Below the pieces are notes generated by a model that was not told the origin of the DNA, did not search any database, and saw only the letters and a program-made list of their open reading frames with translations. The position numbers and the translations under genes are program-made. This document shows, one piece after another, positions 32,275 through 40,292 of a stretch of 64,000 nt of DNA (the stretch's first letter is position 1; each line of letters opens with the position of its first letter). This DNA comes from Chitinophagaceae bacterium (GTDB taxonomy: Bacteria > Bacteroidota > Bacteroidia > Chitinophagales > Chitinophagaceae): the NCBI GenBank assembly GCA_016720745.1, contig JADKKA010000018.1, positions 558,001 through 622,000 on the forward strand, read 5' to 3'.

Positions 32275-33336
32275 TTGAACAGCCATTTTCCCATATATAT
32301 CATTGGTGCGGGCGGCATTGTAAATGATGCCCACCTGCCGGCCTATCACCTGGCGGGTTTCAATGTACAGGGGATTGTTGATATCAATCCTGAAAAGGCC
32401 AAAGCCACCGCTGATCGTTTTTCTATTCCCAATTGTTATCCTTCACTGGAAGCATTGCTGGCAGCGGCACCACCCAATGCTATTTTTGATCTGGCGGTCC
32501 CCGGTTCGCAAATTATTCCGGTCCTCACGCTTTTACCGGAGAAAGCTGCCGTGCTGATCCAGAAACCCATGGGTGAAAATTTTCAGCAGGCCGGTGAAAT
32601 ACTGCAACTGGTAAAAAAGAAAGAACAACTCGCAGCCGTCAATTTTCAATTAAGGTATGCGCCCTATATTCTAACAGCCAAAGACCTGTTGGCGAGTGGA
32701 TTGCTTGGAGAGATTTATGATATTGAAATTAACGTGAATGTATACACGCCCTGGCAGTTATGGGATTTCTTATTTACATCCCCCCGTGTAGAAATTTTAT
32801 ATCATAGTATTCATTATATCGACCTCGTTCGAAACCTGCTGGGTAACCCGGTTTCAGTTTATGCCAAAACTACCAGGCATCCATCCATGCCACAATTAGC
32901 GTCTGTTAGAAGTAATATCATCATGGATTATGGAGAAATGGTGGCAGCCAATATACTGGCCAACCATTGTCATAATTATGGCACCCCCAAGCAGCAGTCC
33001 TATATCAAGATCGAAGGTAGCAAGGGTGCTGTCAAGATCAGCTTTGGGGCACTGATTGATTACCCGAGAGGATCAGCCGATAGTTTTGAATATGTTTTAC
33101 TCGAAGAAGGAAAGGAACCGGAGTGGAGAGAAATAAAAGTGGAAGGCAGCTGGTTCCCGCATGCCTTCATCGGCAGTATGTCGCAACTGATGCTGGCCGC
33201 CGAAGGCAGTATTGCAGAACCGGATAACAGCGCCGCAGATTGCATCCATACCATGGCCTGTGTGGAAGCCGCTTATTTATCCAGCGAACAGGGAGGTGTA
33301 AACATCCGGAACCTGGGCCAGATCAGTGAAAAATAA
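32275..33336 (+). CDS. Gfo/Idh/MocA-family NAD(P)-dependent oxidoreductase
   Basis: 353 residues beginning at a TTG codon; no in-frame ATG exists that would keep the start of the Rossmann fold (IYIIGAGGIVNDAHLPAYH). The family motif VLIQKPMGEN near 97 holds the EKP-like Lys. The second domain is the usual open beta-sheet with substrate His in EILYHSIHYIDLVRNL near 184. It oxidises or reduces a sugar or sugar-acid hydroxyl; substrate unknown. It lies 41 bases after the lactonase and overlaps an alternative GTG start of the next gene, so the same operon is likely. The TTG start may lower its translation. Confidence 0.85.
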   Translation: MNSHFPIYIIGAGGIVNDAHLPAYHLAGFNVQGIVDINPEKAKATADRFSIPNCYPSLEALLAAAPPNAIFDLAVPGSQIIPVLTLLPEKAAVLIQKPMGENFQQAGEILQLVKKKEQLAAVNFQLRYAPYILTAKDLLASGLLGEIYDIEINVNVYTPWQLWDFLFTSPRVEILYHSIHYIDLVRNLLGNPVSVYAKTTRHPSMPQLASVRSNIIMDYGEMVAANILANHCHNYGTPKQQSYIKIEGSKGAVKISFGALIDYPRGSADSFEYVLLEEGKEPEWREIKVEGSWFPHAFIGSMSQLMLAAEGSIAEPDNSAADCIHTMACVEAAYLSSEQGGVNIRNLGQISEK

Positions 33337-33352
33337 TTTAAAATCCCAAGAT

Positions 33353-34740
33353 ATGCAATTACCCGTGTTAATGATGGCCTTCCTGGTTTCTTTAGTAGCT
33401 AAGGCTCAGTTACCGGCCTTTCCGGGTGCTGAAGGTTTTGGCAAATATGCGACCGGTGGACGCGCGGGAAAAGTAGTAACCGTTACCAATATCAATGATA
33501 AAGGAGAAGGCAGTTTCCGCTGGGCACTGGAACAATATCCAGGTGAAGCCTTGACCGTTGTATTTGCGGTGGGCGGACTGATCGAACTGGAATCCAATAT
33601 CGCCGTAAAAAGAAGTAACCTCACGATTGCCGGACAAACCGCTCCTGGTGATGGCATCTGCCTGAAAAATTATTCCTTCATCGTCAACGGGGCTTCTGCC
33701 AAAGGAAATCATGGCAATATCATCATTCGTTTTATCAGGAGCCGTCCGGGTGGTACCGATAAAAAAGGGCTTTATGGATTTGATATGGAGAACTGCCATG
33801 ATGTAATCGTGGATCATTGCAGTTTCAGCTGGGCCAATGAAGAATGTGCCGCCATGTATGATACAAAAAACACCAGCTTTCAGTGGTGTATTGTGAGTGA
33901 AGGACTATACAGTGCCGGTCACATGAAGGGCAATCGTGCATTTGGCGGAGTATGGGGCGGACAAAATGCCAGCTATCACCATAACCTGATTGCACATCAG
34001 AATAATCGTGCTGCAAGATTCAACGGAGCCAGGGCGCACGATACGATGGCGCTGGTGGATTACCGCAACAATGTGATTTATAACTGGGGTAATACCAATG
34101 CCTGTTACGGCGGAGAAATGAATATCAGTGGTGGCTTTTCAAGGGTGAATATCATCAACAATTATTATAAACCCGGACCAGCTGCTCCAAACGAATTAAA
34201 ATTTGTCCATGCCTCTTACCAGAAAGAAAACAGCAAGGGCACGGGGAATGGTATGCAGAAGGAAATATCATGGAAGGGGAAAATTACCTGACCAAAAAAA
34301 ATAAAAGAGGAATTGATCTGGCTGAAGCCGGTTTTCCTTCGAATGCTATAAAAGATGAACCCTTTGCAATAGCAGTACCCATCACAATGCAATCTGCTAA
34401 AGATGCTTATGAATCAGTGCTGAAAAATGCAGGGGCCTGTTTGCCTAAAAGAGATGCTGTGGATGAAAGAGTGATACAGGAAACCCGAACTGGTACGGCT
34501 TCCGGCAAAGGCGTATTTGGTAAACCCGGTATCATTGACCTGCCTTTTGCCGTAGGCGGATGGCCGGTCTATTCCACTGTCAAAGCAGCAACAGATACGG
34601 ATGGAGACGGGATGCCGGATGATTGGGAGAAAAAGAAAGGATTGAATCCTGCTGACGCCAGTGACCGCAATCAAACCGATAAAAGCGGTTATACGATGCT
34701 GGAAATCTGGTTACATGAAATGGCGGTGATCAGCAAGTAA
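33353..34740 (+). pseudogene. Pectate lyase-like PL1 protein, split by a frameshift
   Basis: Two frames together encode one secreted parallel beta-helix protein of about 460 residues. The ATG at 33353 gives the signal peptide (MQLPVLMMAFLVSLVAKA). An in-frame GTG at 33326 is less likely. The first part carries LPAFPGAEGFGKYATGGRAG, LTIAGQTAPGDGI, HCSFSWANEE and NYYKPGPAAPN. It runs to TGA at 34289-34291, but coding quality switches at the G-run 34243-34246. One more G would give GTGEWYAEGNIMEGENYL and join the second part, which ends with CLPKRDAVDERV and a calcium-binding DTDGDGMPDDWE module. It would cleave pectic polygalacturonate or related acidic backbones. Mutation and sequencing error both explain the break. 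Confidence 0.8.
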
Positions 34741-34768
34741 AAACTGTGATCACTGTAGAAATGAAATC

Positions 34769-37450
34769 ATGAAGAGATTATTGGTATTCATATTTGTTTT
34801 ATCCGGCCTGTTTGTAAAAGGACAGGTGATGATTTATGATGGCGTCAAATCACCCCGCACACAATACGGAGTGGCCCGTTTGCAATCAGTCATTAAGAAA
34901 TATAAACTGGATAAAATAAAGTATTCGATATTCCTGCTGCAGCAGGCTCCGCTTTTTCTGGTTAAACCAGCGGTACCTTATGATACAGCCAAAGAAGGTT
35001 TCACCATTGATTGCAGCGATCAGGTGGCCCGACTAACCGGGAATGATGAAAACGGAATCCTGTATGCGGCACTGGAACTGGCGGCAAAAATTGAAAAGGA
35101 GAAAAGATTTCCGGTAAGCTGGCTGATGAAAGATGCACCGGAAATGGTTTTACGCGGACAATGCATCGGTCTGCAGAAACCTTATTATCTCCCCGGCAGA
35201 AATGTGTATGAGTATCCGTATACTCCGGAAACCTTTCCCTGGTTCTATGATAAAAAATTATGGATACAGGTGCTGGATTCCATGGTCAACAACCGGATGA
35301 ACTCTCTCTATCTCTGGAACGGACATCCCTTTGCATCGCTCGTTAGATTAAAAGATTATCCTTATGCCGTGGAAGTGGATGACAGTACTTTTAAAAAAAA
35401 TGAAGAGATCTATCGCTTCCTCACTACGGAAGCAGATAAAAGAGGGATCTGGGTGATACAGATGTTTTACAATATCATCGTGTCGAAACCCTTTGCCGAC
35501 CGCAATAAAATCAAAACACAGGAAAGAGAAAGACCGATTGTACCATTGATTGCGGATTATACCCGGAAATCAATTGCCGCATTTGTAGAAAAATATCCCA
35601 ATGTGGGTTTGATGGTTTGTCTGGGTGAAGCCATGCAGGGCACCGGTCCGGATGATATTGAATGGTTCACCAAAACCATCATACCCGGTGTACAGGATGG
35701 TTTGAAAGCATTAGGTAAAAAAACAGAACCCCCGATTGTTTTAAGAGCACATGATACCGATGCACCGGCCGTGATGAAAGCCGCATTACCCCTTTACAAA
35801 AATTTATATACCGAGGCAAAGTTCAACGGAGAAGCCCTGACCTATGCCCGTCCCCGTGGCAGCTGGGCCGAATTGCACCAGACCCTGAGTAAACTGGGCT
35901 CTGTACAGATTGAGAATGTACATATCCTCGCCAACCTTGAACCCTTCCGTTATGGTTCACCCGATTTTATTCAGCAAAGCGTGATCGGTATGCATGAAGT
36001 GATGGGAGGAAACGGATTGCATTTGTATCCGCAGGCTTCTTACTGGGACTGGCCCTATAGTGCGGACAAACTAAGTGGCGACAAACGTTTATTGCAGATT
36101 GAGCGTGACTGGATCTGGTACAAAGCCTGGGCCCGCTATGCCTGGAAAGCAAAAAGGGATCGCGAAGAAGAAATGAATTACTGGGGTCAGCTGCTGGCAA
36201 ATAAATATGGTAGTACGTTGCAAGATGGGTTCTGGATATTAAAAGCCTATGAAGAGACTGGTGAAATTGCTCCAAAACTGCTAAGAAGATTCGGTATCAC
36301 CGATGGTAACCGGCAAACCTTAACGCTGGGTATGCTGATGACACAGTTAATCAATCCCTATCGTTACGGATTATTTACTTTATTATATGATGCCGAAGCA
36401 CCCGAGGGAGAGATGTTGTTGGATTATGCCGACAAACAGGCAAAGGGATTACCGGTTAAAGGTGAAACGCCGCCACAGATCATCATGGAAGTAAGAAGAC
36501 ATGCTGATATGGCCAGGGAAATCATCTACGGGGTGAAGCCAACCAAAAATAAAGTGGAGTTCGCCAGACTGAAAAACGATGTATTGGCTTATCATGCCCT
36601 GGCCTGGTTTTATTCGCAGAAAGCGGAAGCCGCACTCCATGCATTGCGTTACAAATACACGAATGATATCAAAGATCTGGACAACGCTGCCCAATCACTC
36701 CGTGGAAGTGTGGAGAGTTTTACGCGGTTAGTGGGGCTGACAAGGTATAGTTATCGGTATGCCAACAGCATGCAGACCCAGCAAAGAAAAATACCGATGC
36801 GCGGGGTGGATGGTACTTATAAGCATTGGAAAGAAATGCTGCCGGTCTACCAACTGGAATTGAAAACATTTGAACGAAAGATTGATTCACTCAAAAATCA
36901 ATCCGGTAAAAGCCAGACAGTGGCCAAAGCATTCGAAAATGCGGCTGTAAATCAGGAATGGCCTGTAGTGAATCTCACAAAAGGAGCTTCCCTGTTTACT
37001 GACACTTCACTTGCAATAAAAGAGCTTGCCCCTGAACTAAAAGGACTTCGGGCTGTACAAATCCCTTTCCAACAAATGATTCAAAAAGGAACGGAGATCA
37101 GTTTTACTACGGATCAGCCGGTTAAAATCCTGGTAGGATATTTTAAAAAACCCAGAACTGCGTTCAGTACCGATTCCGTTTTTCTGAAAGCACCGGAACT
37201 CGAAACCAATGCCAGCGCGGATGATTACGGACAGGCAGAGATTAAAATTTCCAATGCCTTGGCGATTGAAGGCATGCCTCCGGTTAATATTCATGCCTAT
37301 CGGTTTAATAAAGGCACACATGTATTAAAGCTGGAAAAGGGGGTTTGCCTGATCCTTGGTTTTGTGAACGGAGATATGGTGATTCCTGTGTATGATGCAG
37401 GGATGTTATCTGACCTGAAAAGCAGGAATATCGATTGGCTGTTCGAATGA
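34769..37450 (+). CDS. Secreted GH67-like (alpha-glucuronidase-related) hydrolase
   Basis: 893 residues with a signal peptide (MKRLLVFIFVLSGLFVKG). Residues about 20-125 resemble the GH67/GH20b N-terminal alpha/beta domain (LTGNDENGILYAALELAAKI). A TIM barrel follows (WIQVLDSMVNNRMNSLYLWNG, RGIWVIQMFYNIIVSKP, VGLMVCLGEAMQGTGPDD, PIVLRAHDTDAP). A long helical region and a C-terminal beta domain (about 740-893) come after it. Acidic residues in CLGEAMQG and RAHDTDA are candidate catalytic groups by position only. In Bacteroidota such proteins are commonly labelled alpha-glucuronidase family, but the substrate here is unproven. It would act on glucuronate or another acidic sugar in the pectin-like substrate. 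Confidence 0.65.
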   Translation: MKRLLVFIFVLSGLFVKGQVMIYDGVKSPRTQYGVARLQSVIKKYKLDKIKYSIFLLQQAPLFLVKPAVPYDTAKEGFTIDCSDQVARLTGNDENGILYAALELAAKIEKEKRFPVSWLMKDAPEMVLRGQCIGLQKPYYLPGRNVYEYPYTPETFPWFYDKKLWIQVLDSMVNNRMNSLYLWNGHPFASLVRLKDYPYAVEVDDSTFKKNEEIYRFLTTEADKRGIWVIQMFYNIIVSKPFADRNKIKTQERERPIVPLIADYTRKSIAAFVEKYPNVGLMVCLGEAMQGTGPDDIEWFTKTIIPGVQDGLKALGKKTEPPIVLRAHDTDAPAVMKAALPLYKNLYTEAKFNGEALTYARPRGSWAELHQTLSKLGSVQIENVHILANLEPFRYGSPDFIQQSVIGMHEVMGGNGLHLYPQASYWDWPYSADKLSGDKRLLQIERDWIWYKAWARYAWKAKRDREEEMNYWGQLLANKYGSTLQDGFWILKAYEETGEIAPKLLRRFGITDGNRQTLTLGMLMTQLINPYRYGLFTLLYDAEAPEGEMLLDYADKQAKGLPVKGETPPQIIMEVRRHADMAREIIYGVKPTKNKVEFARLKNDVLAYHALAWFYSQKAEAALHALRYKYTNDIKDLDNAAQSLRGSVESFTRLVGLTRYSYRYANSMQTQQRKIPMRGVDGTYKHWKEMLPVYQLELKTFERKIDSLKNQSGKSQTVAKAFENAAVNQEWPVVNLTKGASLFTDTSLAIKELAPELKGLRAVQIPFQQMIQKGTEISFTTDQPVKILVGYFKKPRTAFSTDSVFLKAPELETNASADDYGQAEIKISNALAIEGMPPVNIHAYRFNKGTHVLKLEKGVCLILGFVNGDMVIPVYDAGMLSDLKSRNIDWLFE

Positions 37451-37484
37451 ACTGTTTGGATATATTTTAATAGTTTCATTTTAA

Positions 37485-40292
37485 ATGTTTGGTATGATTC
37501 GCAGAAGTCGTTGGATATTATTCTATGCAGTATGTTTCTTCTCTGGTTCATTAAATGCACAGGACCTGAAACTCTGGTACCGTCAACCGGCGGTGAAATG
37601 GACAGAAGCCCTGCCCATTGGCAATGGCCGTTTGGGAGCCATGGTTTTTGGCGGGGTGGAAAACGAACAGCTTCAGTTCAATGAGGAAACACTTTGGTCG
37701 GGTGAGCCAAGAACCTATAGCCGTCCGGGTGCTTATCGCTATCTGGATTCAATCCGGCAATTGCTTTTTGCAGGCAAACAGAAAGAAGCCGAAGCATTAG
37801 CAGAAAAAGAATTCATGGGCACTAAAAGTTTTGAAGCTGAACGTACTGCCTGGATCAATGCTTCCACTGCAGATAAAAAATATGCAGCCCCTGGCTTTGA
37901 TGACAGTCAGTGGAAGAATATGTATGTCCCCAGCTGGGATGGCTGGGAAACCGTGGGCTTTGGCGGATTAGATGGGGCTGTTTGGTTGCGCACCAGTTTT
38001 GTTTTGCCTGATAACTGGCAGGAGACAGATATGATTGCCGATTTCAACCGGATCCGTGATCATGATTATACTTATGTGAATGGCGTATTGGTGGGCAGTC
38101 AGCAAAACAACGAGGGCAGGAAATATAAAGTCGCCAAAAACCTTTTGCACAAAGGAAAGAATAGCATTGCCATCCTGGTTTTGAACTTCTTTGATAAGGG
38201 CGGTATCTATGGGTACAAGGATACCAGTATCCATATTGGTATTTATCCCGAAGGAAAAGAGAAAGAAAAAATTGAACTGGCGGGACAATGGAAATATTTT
38301 GTGGTGAATGATAATCCACCCCCGGTTGGGGTTTACCAGGCCAGTTACCAACCCTTTGGTGATCTCTACCTGCTGTTTCCGCATAAAGGAGCCGTTAGCA
38401 ATTACCGAAGGGAACTTGATATCAGTACGGCTATTGCTGCTACTTCTTATACTTATGATAGCGTTAATTATAAAAGAGAATATTTTGTATCAGCTCCACA
38501 ACAGGCGATTGTAACGCAACTCAGTGCCAGTAAAAAAGCCAGTATCAGTTGCAGCGTGGTCATGAGCAGTCCGCACCGCAATTATACCATCGACAAACTG
38601 GATGACAATACACTGGTACTTTCTGTGAAAGTCAGGACCGGAGCGATGCAGGGTAAAAGTTATATCCGGGTCATTACAAAAGGCGGGAAAATTTCATTCG
38701 ACAGCACTAAGCTGGTGATTGATAAAGCCGATGAAGCGACTATATATGTAACGGCAGGTACTAATTTTAAAAATTACAAGGATATCACCGCAGATCCATC
38801 AATTCCCTGTACAAAAGCATTACAATCGCTGAAAGGAAAAACTTATGCTCAGGTAAAAGCCGCGCATATTGCGGAATACAAAAAATGGTTCAATAGTTTT
38901 TCCATCCGGTTGGGAGCAGCGGTTAAGGATTCACTGGCAATAAACACATCCACAGAAGAAAGGCTGGCGAATTTTGCAAAAGGAAAGGATCCATCATTCG
39001 CGGCTTTGTACCTGCAGTATGGACGTTACCTGTTAATTGCATCTTCCCGTCCCGGTACAAAGCCTGCTAACTTGCAGGGTATCTGGAATGATTTGATCAA
39101 TCCTCCCTGGGGCAGCAAGTACACCACCAATATCAATGCAGAAATGAATTACTGGCCGGCGGAGCTGCTGAATCTTTCTCCGATGCACCAGTCTTTATTT
39201 GATATGATAACGGAACTGGCAGAAGCAGGAAAGCAAACAGCAAAAGATCATTACAATGCACCGGGCTGGGTATTGCATCACAACACGGATTTGTGGAGAG
39301 GTACGGCACCGATCAATGCCGCTGATCATGGGATCTGGGTAACAGGTGGCGCCTGGTTATGCCAGCATTTATGGGAGCATTATCTGTTTACACAGGATAA
39401 AAAATTTCTGATCGAGAAAGCTTATCCCATCATGAAGGAGTCCGCTCTGTTTTTTGATGCCTTCCTGATCAAAGATCCTGTTACCGGTTTCCTGATCAGT
39501 ACCCCTTCTAATTCTCCTGAGCAGGGTGGATTGGTGGCTGGTCCCACGATGGATCATCAGATCATCCGCACATTATTTCGGAATGTGATTACTGCCAGCA
39601 GCATTTTGAAAAAGGATACTGCTTTCGCCAGACAATTAAACGTAAAGCTTAAACAGATCGCACCGAATACCATTGGGCGTCACGGCCAATTACAGGAATG
39701 GATGCAGGATATGGATGATCCAAAGAACAAGCACCGGCATATTTCCCATTTATGGGGCATGTATCCCGGATCGGAAATCAATTATGATGATGCTCCTCAA
39801 ATGATGGAAGCCGCTAAACAATCTTTGTTATTCCGTGGTGATGAAGCCACGGGCTGGAGTCTGGGCTGGAAGATCAATTGCTGGGCCAGGTTCAAAGATG
39901 CGGAACATGCATTTAAGATGGTGGGTATGTTATTGAGTCCCGTGAAAGGAGGTGCCGGCAGTTACCCGAATTTATTTGATGCACATCCGCCCTTCCAGAT
40001 AGATGGAAACTTTGGTGGTGCAGCGGGTATCGGGGAAATGCTGGTACAAAGTCATACCCAATACCTGGATATACTTCCAGCCCTTCCCGCTGCCTTCAGT
40101 GAGGGAGAAGTAAAAGGCATTTGTGCCAGAGGTGGTTTTGTGATGGATATCAAGTGGAGCAAGGGTAAACTGGAGCAATTGAAAATTGTTTCGAAAGCCG
40201 GTCAGTCTTTACAGATCAGATACAATGGCCGTATCAAAAAAATCAGCACGACTAAAAACGGAACCTATATACTGAATGCGGCATTACTGTAA
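37485..40292 (+). CDS. GH95 alpha-L-fucosidase/L-galactosidase with an inserted beta domain
   Basis: 935 residues; ATG 37485 or 37494, the latter starting the signal peptide MIRRSRWILFYAVCFFSGSL. The GH95 N-terminal beta-supersandwich begins LWYRQPAVKWTEALPIGNGR and is interrupted at about residues 117-273 by an extra domain. That domain has GH2-like sugar-binding features: APGFDDSQWKNMYVPSW, GAVWLRTSFVLP, DHDYTYVNGVLVG. It then resumes at YQPFGDLYLLF. The (alpha/alpha)6 barrel carries the catalytic-region Asn pair in TNINAEMNYW near 547, Glu in GQLQEWMQD near 737 and Asp in FQIDGNFGG near 839. It removes terminal alpha-L-fucose or alpha-L-galactose. The GH2-malectin gene starts inside its last codons. 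Confidence 0.92.
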   Translation: MFGMIRRSRWILFYAVCFFSGSLNAQDLKLWYRQPAVKWTEALPIGNGRLGAMVFGGVENEQLQFNEETLWSGEPRTYSRPGAYRYLDSIRQLLFAGKQKEAEALAEKEFMGTKSFEAERTAWINASTADKKYAAPGFDDSQWKNMYVPSWDGWETVGFGGLDGAVWLRTSFVLPDNWQETDMIADFNRIRDHDYTYVNGVLVGSQQNNEGRKYKVAKNLLHKGKNSIAILVLNFFDKGGIYGYKDTSIHIGIYPEGKEKEKIELAGQWKYFVVNDNPPPVGVYQASYQPFGDLYLLFPHKGAVSNYRRELDISTAIAATSYTYDSVNYKREYFVSAPQQAIVTQLSASKKASISCSVVMSSPHRNYTIDKLDDNTLVLSVKVRTGAMQGKSYIRVITKGGKISFDSTKLVIDKADEATIYVTAGTNFKNYKDITADPSIPCTKALQSLKGKTYAQVKAAHIAEYKKWFNSFSIRLGAAVKDSLAINTSTEERLANFAKGKDPSFAALYLQYGRYLLIASSRPGTKPANLQGIWNDLINPPWGSKYTTNINAEMNYWPAELLNLSPMHQSLFDMITELAEAGKQTAKDHYNAPGWVLHHNTDLWRGTAPINAADHGIWVTGGAWLCQHLWEHYLFTQDKKFLIEKAYPIMKESALFFDAFLIKDPVTGFLISTPSNSPEQGGLVAGPTMDHQIIRTLFRNVITASSILKKDTAFARQLNVKLKQIAPNTIGRHGQLQEWMQDMDDPKNKHRHISHLWGMYPGSEINYDDAPQMMEAAKQSLLFRGDEATGWSLGWKINCWARFKDAEHAFKMVGMLLSPVKGGAGSYPNLFDAHPPFQIDGNFGGAAGIGEMLVQSHTQYLDILPALPAAFSEGEVKGICARGGFVMDIKWSKGKLEQLKIVSKAGQSLQIRYNGRIKKISTTKNGTYILNAALL

